From an uncultured Flavobacteriaceae bacterium (GTDB taxonomy: Bacteria > Bacteroidota > Bacteroidia > Flavobacteriales > Flavobacteriaceae): a DNA stretch of 63,902 bases. Every line of letters starts with the position of its first letter. The first letter of the stretch is position 1. A model generated the notes under the pieces. The model saw only the letters and a list, made by a program, of their open reading frames with translations, had not been told where the DNA came from and did no database searches. Positions 44,982-53,891 of this stretch are shown in pieces. The stretch covers positions 1 to 63,902 of the forward strand of contig CANMSB010000030.1 in the NCBI GenBank assembly GCA_947500445.1. Reading direction: 5' to 3'. The translations under genes and the position numbers were made by a program.

Positions 44982-46607
44982 ATGAGGAATATAGTTTTAG
45001 CATTGGTAGGGATTACCTTCATTATGGGCTGTTCCGAAGAGAACAAAGAAACGTCCCCTATCGAAAAAACGGTTTTGCCCAACATTGTTTGGTTGGTGGC
45101 CGAGGACCAGTCTCCGGAATGGTTTCCCATGTATGGCGATACGACCATTGCGCTGCCAAATTTGCAAATGCTGGCCAATGATGGGGTTACCTACGAAAAT
45201 GCCTATTCCCCTGCACCGGTATGCGCCCCGGCCCGGAGCGCCATTATAACGGGAATGTACCCGACTACTTTGGGTACCCATAACATGCGCGCCCATGCCT
45301 CATGGCGAGGGGTAAACAACGAACCGACCATAGGTATTCCAAGCTATTCCCCGGTAGTGCCGGATGGTACCAGAATGTTTACCGAATATTTGCGCGCAAA
45401 AGGCTATTATTGTGCAAATGGACCCAAAGAAGACTATAACTTTGAAAAAACCGATGCCGCTTGGGACGAAAGCAGTGACCAACGACATTGGAGGAAACGA
45501 AAGGACGGCCAACCCTTTTTTACGGTCTTCAATTTTAAGGTGTGCCATGAATCCCAGATATGGAAAAGAGGTAAGGATAGCTTGTTCGTAAACCCAAAAG
45601 ATGTTCCCGTTCCACCATATTTTCCCGACAATGATACCATTCGTCACGACCTGGCCGTTAATTACAGTAACCTAAAGCGGTTGGACGACCAAATCGGTGA
45701 GGTATTGGCGCAATTAAAGGAGGACGGATTATACGAAAACAGCATCATTTTCTTTTATGGTGATCATGGGGGACCTTTCCCAAGACATAAAAGGGCATTG
45801 TACGAAACCGGAACGAAGGTTCCGATGGTCATAAAATTTGCTGCCAACATGGACGCCGGTAGCAGGGACGATCGCTTTCTCAGCTTTATAGACCTGGCAC
45901 CGACAGTGCTTTCCCTAGCGGGTATCGAGCCGCCAAAAGTAATGCAGGGAAAGGCGCAGTTCGGAACTTTCGAAGCAGCAAAAAAACCACGGTATACCTT
46001 TCATGCCTCCGACCGTTTTGATGCCGTTTATGATCGGTTGCGGGCGGTAAGGGGAGCACGTTATAAGTACATTAAAAGTTTTAATACCGATTTGCCCCAT
46101 GCGCTTCCGGTGACCTACAGGGAGCAAATGCCCACCATGCGTAATTTGAGGGCATTGCACGCAAGTGGCAATCTGAACGACGAACAGGCCGCTTGGCTGA
46201 ACAGCCCAAAGCCGGAAGAGGAGTTGTACGATCTGAAAAAGGACCCGTACGAACTACACAATTTGGCAGCGGTACCAGCGCTGGCGGACACCTTACTGTT
46301 CTATCGAAAACTATTGTCCGATTGGATGACAAAAACTAACGATTTGGGCGGTTTTGCGGAAAAAGAACTCCTTGCCAAATGGCTCCCTAAGGGAGTGCAG
46401 CCTGCATTGCCACCCTTGGAAATGGAAGAGAAAGGGGTTAGCATTGTACTCCTTTCCAAAAAAAGCGATGCTACCATTGTTTGGAAACGACCCCAAGATT
46501 CCATTTGGTCGGTATACAGTACACCCTTGCCCAATAAGGTATCTTTTGAGGCAAAAGCGGAACGCATCGGATTTATCGATAGTGACACCTTACGGTACGA
46601 GCAATAA
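44982..46607 (+). CDS. Lipoprotein sulfatase (family S1, N-sulfoglucosamine sulfohydrolase-like)
   Basis: The 541-residue protein has a lipobox (TFIMGCSEE). Sulfatase motifs: LPNIVWLVAEDQSPEW, the activation motif CAPARSAIITG (Cys81, C-x-P-x-R), GDHGGPFPRHKRALYETG and the C-terminal LYDLKKDPYELHNLA. The E-D-Q in place of the usual D-D near the N-terminus and the general pattern recall the heparan N-sulfatase-like subgroup; substrate is unknown. A further C-terminal beta domain (residues 475-541) is present. It follows the tandem TIM-barrel gene but a repeat remnant intervenes. Confidence 0.9.
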   Translation: MRNIVLALVGITFIMGCSEENKETSPIEKTVLPNIVWLVAEDQSPEWFPMYGDTTIALPNLQMLANDGVTYENAYSPAPVCAPARSAIITGMYPTTLGTHNMRAHASWRGVNNEPTIGIPSYSPVVPDGTRMFTEYLRAKGYYCANGPKEDYNFEKTDAAWDESSDQRHWRKRKDGQPFFTVFNFKVCHESQIWKRGKDSLFVNPKDVPVPPYFPDNDTIRHDLAVNYSNLKRLDDQIGEVLAQLKEDGLYENSIIFFYGDHGGPFPRHKRALYETGTKVPMVIKFAANMDAGSRDDRFLSFIDLAPTVLSLAGIEPPKVMQGKAQFGTFEAAKKPRYTFHASDRFDAVYDRLRAVRGARYKYIKSFNTDLPHALPVTYREQMPTMRNLRALHASGNLNDEQAAWLNSPKPEEELYDLKKDPYELHNLAAVPALADTLLFYRKLLSDWMTKTNDLGGFAEKELLAKWLPKGVQPALPPLEMEEKGVSIVLLSKKSDATIVWKRPQDSIWSVYSTPLPNKVSFEAKAERIGFIDSDTLRYEQ

Positions 46608-46760
46608 CCTTCCCTTTGTGTTAACGGAACAAAGAAAGTGATCTAGTGAAACAGTTGCTGCTGTCTTAACCATTTGCGGAACCAAATCCCAATTGCAAAT
46701 TAAAATGGTATAATTAATGACGCCCCTATATCAGGGCCGTTGGAGAAAAATAAAATAATT

Positions 46761-46798
46761 CTACTAAAAAGTTAGTAGTAGTACTAAAAAATTAGTAG
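46761..46798. promoter_or_regulatory. Two BlaI-type operator dyads
   Basis: CTACTAA-AAAG-TTAGTAG (46761-46778) is followed at once by TACTAA-AAAA-TTAGTA (46782-46797). These two near-identical dyads are 20-21 bp apart centre to centre, about two helical turns, and lie 25 bp before the blaI-like gene. TACTA/TAGTA half-sites fit the operator type of the BlaI/MecI family, so autorepression of the two-gene operon is the natural reading. Confidence 0.78.
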
Positions 46799-46822
46799 TT
46801 TTAATCCAAAGCAGTTGTTCGA

Positions 46823-47191
46823 ATGCAGAAATTGACGACAAGGGAAGACCAGATCATGCAAGTTATATGGCAGTCCGAAGAGGGGATGTTCATACGGGAT
46901 ATTTTGGGGCATTTGCCCGATCCAAAACCCCATTACAATACCATAGCCACTATAGTAAAGATTCTGGTGAAGAAGGCATTTTTAACTTCTGAAAAATTAG
47001 GGAATAGCGACCGTTATAGGGCTTTGGTCAGTTTGGAGCGTTATCGCAAAACCGATATTCTGGATATCAAGAAAAAGTACTTTAACAATTCCCTTCCAAA
47101 AATGATGGCGCACTTCGCTAAAGAGGAGCAACTTTCGGATGCGGAGATTGCGGAATTGATAAGGATCATCAAATCAAAAAAAAGCGGGTAA
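46823..47191 (+). CDS. BlaI/MecI/CopY family transcriptional repressor
   Basis: The 122-residue protein has a winged helix (LTTREDQIMQVIWQSEEGMF, then KPHYNTIATIVKILVKKAFL) and a C-terminal dimerisation region. In the family the repressor is released by proteolysis through an M56 peptidase encoded next door. Here the M56 gene starts 1 bp before the repressor's stop codon ends, so translation is coupled. Two matching operator dyads lie upstream. Confidence 0.93.
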   Translation: MQKLTTREDQIMQVIWQSEEGMFIRDILGHLPDPKPHYNTIATIVKILVKKAFLTSEKLGNSDRYRALVSLERYRKTDILDIKKKYFNNSLPKMMAHFAKEEQLSDAEIAELIRIIKSKKSG

Positions 47192-48870
47192 TGGTGTTGT
47201 ATGTTATCAAAGCGGCTTTAGGCATGGCCATTATTTTGGGGTTCTACCGGCTTTTGTTAAAAGAAGAACGTTTTTTTAGCAGTAACAGGGCGTATCTTTT
47301 GGGAGGCCTACTCTTTACTTTCTGCTTGCCTTTTATGGTGTTACCGGCATTGTTTTCCGATCAAGGCATACTGAGCGTTGCACTTTCGGAAGTAGGGGCG
47401 GCCGAGCCTTATGTAATTCAAGGTGATATTGGTGATGGGCCAAAATCGGAAGCTGTCGATGCTGCCTTGGCAACCATACCAATACCCGAAGCAACCGCTA
47501 CGGGTACTAAATTCCAAAGACCGCTATTTTGGATAGGGCTCGTTTATCTTTTTGGAATGGGACTGTTGTGCATTAAATTTTGTTATCAATTATGGTGCGT
47601 TTTCAAGAGTATCGGCGATGGCGCTGATAAGTTTCACGATGGAAGGTACGTCATTATCAATAACGAAATGCCCAGTGGTCCCTGTTCCTTTTTCCATTAC
47701 ATTTTTATAGATGCCGAAAAATATGACGATGTAGCCTATGCACACATTTTGGCCCATGAAAAGGTACATGCCCGCAACTACCATTCCTTCGACCTGTTAA
47801 TGGCGGAGGTTGTTTGTATGCTGCTTTGGTTCAGCCCCTTTACATGGATGTTCCGAAAGGATATCGAAAAGAACATTGAATTTCAGACCGACCATTTCAT
47901 GCTTCGCACCGAATTGGTAGATCCGGAAGACTACCAAATGAATTTGCTTAGGACCGCTACGGGTCAAAAATCCTTATCCATCGTATCCAATTATAATAAA
48001 TCATTAATCAAAAAACGAATCATCATGATGAACACAAAACAATCGAAACGCACAAACTATTTTAAGTATGCATTGATCGCACCCATGCTATGCTTTACCA
48101 TTTTATTTATGAACCGACCATCGATGTTATATGCCCAAGAAAGTACGGGGCCAAGCGAATATTATGATGGGGATACGGGGGAACAAACCCCGTTGATGCG
48201 TGCCGCTGCGGATGGGGAGTTGCAAACGGTACGCCGTTTAATTTCGGAAGGGGCAGATGCCAATCAAATGATACGGGGCGAAGGAACCGCACTATACTTG
48301 GCCTTACAGCATTCCCATGTCGGTATTGCCAATGTGCTTCTAGCGCATGGTGCGGACCCGAACCTTGGAAATCGGATGGACGGTTTTCCGTTGTTGGTCG
48401 CCATTGCCAGTGGCGATGAGGATATGGTAAGGCGGATGATCGAAAAAGGAGCCGATGTGAACAAGTTGTTGCCGGGGGACGGGAGTGCACTGATCGTAGC
48501 ATCAAAATTGGGATACCTGGGAATTGTAAAAATGCTGGTAAAGGAAGGTGCCAATCTCGATATGGGAGTCAAGGGAGACGGAAACCCACTGATCATGGCG
48601 TCTAAAAATGGACAGCTGCATGTGGTGAAATACCTTATAGGGGAAGGCGCCGATGTAAATGCAGCGGTCAAGGACGACGAAACTCCACTCATTAACGCCA
48701 GTGAACAGGGACATCTTGCTGTCGTACGTTATTTGGTCGAACAGGGCGCCGATGTAAACCTATCTTCTACGGATAGCTCGGGCCGTTACCGTTCGCCATT
48801 AAAGATGGCCCGGTTGAAAGGACATACGGAAATCAGCACCTTTTTGAAAAGTAAGGGAGCCGAAGAATAA
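47191..48870 (+). CDS. M56 (BlaR1-type) membrane metallopeptidase fused to seven ankyrin repeats
   Basis: The 559-residue protein has N-terminal TM helices (5-20, 36-55, 110-130), then the M56 zinc peptidase loop with AHEKVHARNYH (His189, Glu190, His193) and LMAEVVCMLLWFSPFTW. A further hydrophobic segment (about 288-315) ends MLYAQ, like an internal export signal. Residues 331-559 are seven 33-residue ankyrin repeats (e.g. TPLMRAAADGELQTVRRLIS, SALIVASKLGYLGIVKMLVK), several ending in G-D-G or E-G. In BlaR1 the part after the last helix is an outside penicillin sensor; in many flavobacterial M56 proteins it is a TonB-like tail. Here ankyrins replace it. Confidence 0.9.
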   Translation: MVLYVIKAALGMAIILGFYRLLLKEERFFSSNRAYLLGGLLFTFCLPFMVLPALFSDQGILSVALSEVGAAEPYVIQGDIGDGPKSEAVDAALATIPIPEATATGTKFQRPLFWIGLVYLFGMGLLCIKFCYQLWCVFKSIGDGADKFHDGRYVIINNEMPSGPCSFFHYIFIDAEKYDDVAYAHILAHEKVHARNYHSFDLLMAEVVCMLLWFSPFTWMFRKDIEKNIEFQTDHFMLRTELVDPEDYQMNLLRTATGQKSLSIVSNYNKSLIKKRIIMMNTKQSKRTNYFKYALIAPMLCFTILFMNRPSMLYAQESTGPSEYYDGDTGEQTPLMRAAADGELQTVRRLISEGADANQMIRGEGTALYLALQHSHVGIANVLLAHGADPNLGNRMDGFPLLVAIASGDEDMVRRMIEKGADVNKLLPGDGSALIVASKLGYLGIVKMLVKEGANLDMGVKGDGNPLIMASKNGQLHVVKYLIGEGADVNAAVKDDETPLINASEQGHLAVVRYLVEQGADVNLSSTDSSGRYRSPLKMARLKGHTEISTFLKSKGAEE

Positions 48871-48897
48871 TCCGTTTCAAATCGACTTGACCAGACC

Positions 48898-48936
48898 GAA
48901 AAAACGCTCTTTCGATATCGAAAAGAGCGTTTTTTC
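48898..48936. terminator. Bidirectional terminator between the M56-ankyrin and GH26 genes
   Basis: A long stem (AACGCTCTTTCGA with TCGAAAAGAGCGTT, one mismatch) is flanked by an A-run on the left and a T-run on the right. It can serve the plus-strand operon and the convergent GH26 gene. Confidence 0.82.
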
Positions 48937-49024
48937 ATCGTATTAAGGCGTTTTTTAGAAAAGATACAGCGGGTATATAAGTGCTATTGTACCGCACATG
49001 TTGTAACAGCGATCAATTTCATTG

Positions 49025-50071
49025 CTACCTTTTCAAATCGTTTAAAAAAAGCACTTCCTCAAGTCTGGAAAACCGTATAAAATCGTCACAAGAGGTATGG
49101 CCGGGAAAAGGGGCGTAGTGGTGTCTTTCGCTATCGTTGCGCCAAACCAACGCATAGCATATTCCGCTATCTTTCAATAACGGGTGCAGTACCTTGGTAA
49201 ACCAATTGGCGGTATTCACTTTTTCCAATCCGGTTTCCGTAAGCGCATAGGGTTTGTTTTTTGCTTTGGCCACGGTTTGTAGTGTCCTTAGATCTTTTTT
49301 TAAATGTCTTTTGAACAAGCCGGTGGTAAGGTGTTGGTATACATCTATCCCTAACATATCTACGTAAGCGTCCCCGGGGTAATAGGTCAGGTAGTCCTTT
49401 TTTCGGAACAGGAGGTTGGGCGAATAGCAATACAGCAGGTTACGTACTTTGAATTCCCGTACCAAAAGCCTGTGCGTTTCTCGCCAAAGACGTTGGTATT
49501 CCTGCGCGTTACAATGGCCTTTTCCCCACCAGAACCATCCGCCGTTCATTTCATGATAGGGCCGGAAGATTACAGGAATACGTTTGCCCTTTTTGTCTTT
49601 CAGACTCCTAAAAAAATGCGCCAGGTTTTTGGTCCACTCATAAAGTGTATCGTATCGATCGCCTTCGGGAAGTAAGCTCGGTACGGCTTTGGTAACGTCC
49701 CATGCATTGCCATTGGACACTGGGTTGTCCGGGTGCCAGCTCAAGGTAACGACACCGCCTTTTTTGTAGGCCTTGCGAATGAGCTTGCGCATGATGTCGA
49801 AATTGACCGAATCGATGCTGTTCGGTAGGGCCTTTTCCAAATTTCCCAGTTCAAAACCGAATACCGCTGGGTGTTTTCCGCATACCAGGGCCACATCGCT
49901 TTTCATTTTTTTGCCGTTGTTTTTCCAAGTGATGCCATAAGAAAGGGCATCTTGGTGCCCGAAAGCATAGCCTTTTTTTGGAATTTCGGAAAGGCGTCGC
50001 AACAGTTCGGCCGTACGACGAGTCATTTTTTTGCGTATTGTGGTGGTGGCGATTTTTTTAGCATCTGTCAT
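49025..50071 (-). CDS. GH26 beta-mannanase-like glycoside hydrolase without signal peptide
   Basis: The 348-residue protein has GH26 marks: GYAFGHQDALSYG (35-47), WHPDNPVSNGNAWD, the acid/base glutamate in IFRPYHEMNGGWFWW (Glu174) and the nucleophile in YALTETGLEK (Glu279). GH26 enzymes cut beta-1,4-mannan, some releasing mannobiose. The N-terminus is basic and polar (KKIATTTIRKKMTRRT) with no signal, unusual for a family that is mostly secreted. No hydrophobic in-frame extension is visible upstream. It may act inside the cell on imported oligosaccharides, alongside GH130 and GH1. Confidence 0.88.
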   Translation of the reverse strand: MTDAKKIATTTIRKKMTRRTAELLRRLSEIPKKGYAFGHQDALSYGITWKNNGKKMKSDVALVCGKHPAVFGFELGNLEKALPNSIDSVNFDIMRKLIRKAYKKGGVVTLSWHPDNPVSNGNAWDVTKAVPSLLPEGDRYDTLYEWTKNLAHFFRSLKDKKGKRIPVIFRPYHEMNGGWFWWGKGHCNAQEYQRLWRETHRLLVREFKVRNLLYCYSPNLLFRKKDYLTYYPGDAYVDMLGIDVYQHLTTGLFKRHLKKDLRTLQTVAKAKNKPYALTETGLEKVNTANWFTKVLHPLLKDSGICYALVWRNDSERHHYAPFPGHTSCDDFIRFSRLEEVLFLNDLKR

Positions 50072-50184
50072 ATCGCTGAAGGTACAAATGAAATTCGACC
50101 AATGAACTGAAAAGCCACCGAACCCCGTTATCGGTCGTTTTGGGCAGGCCGGTAATCCTTCGGGTTTCTCCTGTTTGCTGTCAA

Positions 50185-51993
50185 TTAGTTCCTAAGAGGG
50201 AGCGCTATTTTTTTAAATTGTAACAAGCGCAGGTCGATCGCCTCCTTACCATCAAAGGCCAGTGCTTTTAGCGTTAAAAGATGCCTTCCTTTTCTCAGGG
50301 GGATCACGCCCATGTTATGCGGCTTGAATTCCTTTATATAGGACTCCTTTCTGGGAACACGATCATGTTCCATTCCGGTGATGGGAGCGTCAAAATTTTC
50401 CCTTAAACGGGTGACCAATTTGCTCTCGCCATGGCTCAACATAAGCCCAACCCCGTTGTTGTCGGCCTTTGAGGTATAGAGCAGTTCTACTTCAAAATTA
50501 CCATCTTCCAATACTTCCACATCCCAGGTGATGGAATCGTTTTGGCTTTTCCAATTGGTGAAAAACGTATTGTTCGGGTACTGGTTGCTTCTTTTTATGT
50601 TTCCGTGTGGAATGCCGTCCCTCGCCGGCATTTGGGTGTATATGGCCCCAGGATGCCCCAAAGTAAACGGCCGATCATCGGTTTCCCGGGTAAGTGGGGC
50701 CGTTGCTATAAGCCAATCGGCTTTCGCCTGCTTTAGGGAATCCCTTAGTTTTTGGTTTTGTAGACCGATGTCAGTAGTTTGGCCGGGATCTTTTTTCATA
50801 TCATAGAGGCGGTCTTCATGGTCCAAACGATAGCCTTGGGTACGTACGCTGGTATGGCCGTTCCAATGGTTGTAGATCAAGCGATCCTCCCAAGGGGTGT
50901 CCTTATCTCCTTTTAAGATCGGCGAAAGGTCTTTTCCATCGATGGATAAATTTGTCGGGCGCGTTACATCGGACAAATTGAGCAAGGTCGGTAGAAGATC
51001 CACAGCACTGGCGATGTGTGCAACTTTTTTACCGGCCGGCAGCACATTTTTCCATTGTATGAACAAGGGACTTCGAACGCCGCCGTCGTCGGTACTTCCT
51101 TTTTTGCCGCGCATTCCCCCGTTGTAACGCCATCCGTTGGGTCCATTGTCCGATAGGTAAATGACGATGGTCTGCTCTTCGAGGTCGAGCTCCTTTAATT
51201 TGGCACTGACCCGCCCTACATTATCATCTATATTTTCTACCATGGCCAATGCCGCTTTGGTAAATGGGATGTCCTCGGTTTCCGTTCCATGGTATTTTTG
51301 TTCCATTTCCCGATCTTTAAAACGGTCCCAGTAACTGTCGGGGACCTGCATGGGGCTATGCGGGGTATTGTAGGGCAGATAGAGCAAAAAGGGACCGTTT
51401 TTGTTTTCCTCCATAAATTCGAGTCCCCTAGTGGTCAGGTCGTCGGTCAGGTATCCCTTCCCACGGACCAATTTTCCGTTATATTCCAGCATAGGGTCAA
51501 AATAATTTCCCCAATGCCCGGAGGTAAACCCATAGTAGGTATCGAAGCCCTGGGAGTTGGGGTGATAGGGCGGTTGCATACCGTTGTGCCATTTGCCAAA
51601 AGCACCGGTAGCATAGCCCTGCTCCCTTAGCAATTCCGCTAGGGTGAGCTCTTCCGGGTTCATTCGTTCCCCTCCCTCCGATACCCAATGTACGCCGGTT
51701 CTGGGGTAGTACTTTCCCGTGAGCAGTTCGGCGCGGGTAGGGGAGCATACGGGCTGTACAAAAAAATGGTCGAAAGAAACCCCGTTTTGGGCAAGCGCGT
51801 CGATGTTGGGTGTTTTTAAATTAGTATTGCCGTGTAGGCTCAAATCTCCCCAGCCCTGGTCATCGGCCAAAATGATTACGATGTTGGGCAGTCTTTCCAG
51901 AAAAGGTTCCGTGCCGGTTTTTCTGCTATCGGTCTTGCAGGCGCTGGCGGCCCACAATAGACATAAAATTGCAATGGAAACTCTGATATTCAT
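50185..51993 (-). CDS. Lipoprotein sulfatase with C-terminal beta domain (arylsulfatase A-like)
   Basis: The 602-residue protein starts at the ATG at 51993 (a frame open to 52041 adds a non-signal extension), giving a lipobox LLWAASACKTD. Motifs: LPNIVIILADDQGWGDLS, CSPTRAELLTGKYYPRTG (Cys83, C-S-P-T-R), GKWHNG, YLSDNGPNGWRYNGGMRGKKGS. The last 130 residues form an extra beta-sandwich (VEVLEDGNFEVELLY, GRHLLTLKALAF) like a carbohydrate-binding or DUF4976-type module. It lies between GH26 and GH1 on the same strand. The sulfated target is unknown. Confidence 0.91.
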   Translation of the reverse strand: MNIRVSIAILCLLWAASACKTDSRKTGTEPFLERLPNIVIILADDQGWGDLSLHGNTNLKTPNIDALAQNGVSFDHFFVQPVCSPTRAELLTGKYYPRTGVHWVSEGGERMNPEELTLAELLREQGYATGAFGKWHNGMQPPYHPNSQGFDTYYGFTSGHWGNYFDPMLEYNGKLVRGKGYLTDDLTTRGLEFMEENKNGPFLLYLPYNTPHSPMQVPDSYWDRFKDREMEQKYHGTETEDIPFTKAALAMVENIDDNVGRVSAKLKELDLEEQTIVIYLSDNGPNGWRYNGGMRGKKGSTDDGGVRSPLFIQWKNVLPAGKKVAHIASAVDLLPTLLNLSDVTRPTNLSIDGKDLSPILKGDKDTPWEDRLIYNHWNGHTSVRTQGYRLDHEDRLYDMKKDPGQTTDIGLQNQKLRDSLKQAKADWLIATAPLTRETDDRPFTLGHPGAIYTQMPARDGIPHGNIKRSNQYPNNTFFTNWKSQNDSITWDVEVLEDGNFEVELLYTSKADNNGVGLMLSHGESKLVTRLRENFDAPITGMEHDRVPRKESYIKEFKPHNMGVIPLRKGRHLLTLKALAFDGKEAIDLRLLQFKKIALPLRN

Positions 51994-52067
51994 TTGTTCT
52001 AGTGTTTTATGATGAGGTGATGGGTTAAAGTCGAACTGCAACCCCGACTACCTTTGTTCAGCAACAT

Positions 52068-53492
52068 TTATAAGCGTTCTTTATCGTCCGTGGCCCGAAA
52101 TCCGTTGTTCTGGGTAACCCCTCGATACCAGATCGCCGAATTTTTTGGAGTACGCTCCAATGTTTCATAGTCAACATAATGCATGCCGAATCGTTTGGAA
52201 TACCCCAAGGCCCATTCAAAATTATCCATAAAGGACCATACGAAATAACCCCTTAGGTCTACTCCGTTGGCAATGGCCTCATGGCAGGCGGTCAAATATC
52301 CTTCTAAAAATTCCTGTCGTAAGGGGTCGCGTATTTCGCCGTCTTCTATTCGATCGTCAAGGGCACAACCGTTCTCGGTGATATAAATGGGCGGGTTTCC
52401 ATAACGATTTCGAATCCATTCCAATAGCTTTCGGCATCCCCAGGGGACGATGCCCCAATTCATACTGGTCATTTTCCATTTCGGGTCGGCGGTCAACTGC
52501 ACATACTGGTCCTCAAAAATACCTCCGTTTCCATATACCTCGTTTTGCACCTCACCATTTGGGTTTACATCGGAGGCGTAAAGGGTAGTATAGTGGTTGA
52601 GCCCGAAAAAATCGGAGGAGTCCTTTAGCAGGGCCTTATCCTCTTCGGAAAAGCGGGGCAAACGGTCCCCGACACGATCTTTCATGGTCTGCGGGTAATC
52701 CCCCAAATATATTGGGTCGGCAAACCACCCCAGAAAAAATTCCAAGGAGCGTTCGGCGGCGTCCTTATCGGCCCGTGATGTGGTCAGCGGTTCCCGCCAA
52801 TCGCAATTGTTGGTAATGCCGATCGTTCCTCCTTGCGCTTTCTGAAATTTTTGACGATAGCATTGTACGGCCTTCGCATGGGCCCTTAAAAGCTGGTGTG
52901 CCACCAAGTAGGGCTCGTTTTTAGATGTTCTTCCGGGGGCGAACACCCCTTCCCCATATCCTAAAATAGCCACCACCCAAGGTTCGTTCAAGGTAATCCA
53001 ATGCGTTACACGGTCCCCAAAATGTTCAAAACAGATGCTGGCATATCGGGCGAAAAAATCAGCGATTTCCGGATTGAGCCATCCGTCTTTTTCGGTTTGG
53101 AGCGCAAGCGGAAGATCCCAATGGTAAAGGGTCGCCCAAGGGGTTATTCCATTGGCGATAAGTTCATCGATCAAGTTGTTGTAAAAAGCGATTCCCTTTG
53201 CATTGATTTCGCCCCGACCATCGGGTTGGATCCGGCTCCAAGAAATTGAAAACCGATAGGCCTTCACGCCCATGTCGGCCATCAGGGCAACATCTTCCCT
53301 ATACCGATGATAGTGGTCACAACCAACATCGGCATGTTCGTTGTTATGGGTTCTGCCAGGGGTATGGGCATGGGCGTCCCATATGCTCCAGGCACGACCA
53401 TCGGTGGTAGCGGCTCCTTCTATTTGATAGCTTGAGGTAGCGGAGCCCCAGATAAAATCCGAAGGAAATGTCAATAGCTGTTTTTCATTCAT
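52068..53492 (-). CDS. GH1 family beta-glycosidase
   Basis: The 474-residue enzyme has no signal peptide, so it is cytosolic. GH1 marks: FPSDFIWGSATSSYQIEGA at the start, the acid/base glutamate in WITLNEPWV (Glu170) and the nucleophile in PIYITENGCAL (Glu373), and the end pattern SFMDNFEWALGYSKRFG. It hydrolyses beta-glucosides, beta-mannosides or related disaccharides; the sequence does not settle which. The ATG at 53492 is chosen over a 26-codon upstream extension. It is transcribed ahead of the sulfatase (74 bp), so both are likely one unit. Confidence 0.93.
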   Translation of the reverse strand: MNEKQLLTFPSDFIWGSATSSYQIEGAATTDGRAWSIWDAHAHTPGRTHNNEHADVGCDHYHRYREDVALMADMGVKAYRFSISWSRIQPDGRGEINAKGIAFYNNLIDELIANGITPWATLYHWDLPLALQTEKDGWLNPEIADFFARYASICFEHFGDRVTHWITLNEPWVVAILGYGEGVFAPGRTSKNEPYLVAHQLLRAHAKAVQCYRQKFQKAQGGTIGITNNCDWREPLTTSRADKDAAERSLEFFLGWFADPIYLGDYPQTMKDRVGDRLPRFSEEDKALLKDSSDFFGLNHYTTLYASDVNPNGEVQNEVYGNGGIFEDQYVQLTADPKWKMTSMNWGIVPWGCRKLLEWIRNRYGNPPIYITENGCALDDRIEDGEIRDPLRQEFLEGYLTACHEAIANGVDLRGYFVWSFMDNFEWALGYSKRFGMHYVDYETLERTPKNSAIWYRGVTQNNGFRATDDKERL

Positions 53493-53680
53493 AAGGCGCA
53501 ATTGATTACCGTAAGATACGGATATAAAAATCTTTAAAATTTTAGAAAACTGCAACGCGGATACTGACAAATTCGAATACCAATTTGAAAGGATACGGAT
53601 TTTTACGACGGAAAAATATTCCTATCTTACCTGCGCAACGGAATACTACCAAGGGCTCATTTTAATGGGCAATTGGTGTA

Positions 53681-53866
53681 ATACCATTTTAAATTTGAAA
53701 TAGCACTAATAAATGGTTTCTTTTTCAGGTATTCTTCGTTAAAAAGCCCGTCCCCAGCTTGACTGGGGATAGAACCGTAGCTAAGGCTATGCTTCCATTT
53801 TTTGGCCTTGAATACCCAAAAAATAATTCAATTTCTATACCCACTATTTCAAAGTTAAAATGGTAT
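53681..53866. repeat. Dispersed intergenic repeat, copy C (MITE-like)
   Basis: This 186-bp element has 23-bp terminal inverted repeats that differ at one position (53681-53703 and 53844-53866: ATACCATTTTAA-M-TTTGAAATAG). The centre holds CGTAGCTAAGGCTATGC (53776-53792), and a second hairpin (TCCCCAGCTTGACTGGGGA, about 53751-53769) lies beside it. It fills most of the 399-bp gap between the divergent GH1 and DUF5060 genes. No coding potential. Confidence 0.85.
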
Positions 53867-53891
53867 AAAACTTCCAATCAAACTACTACCA

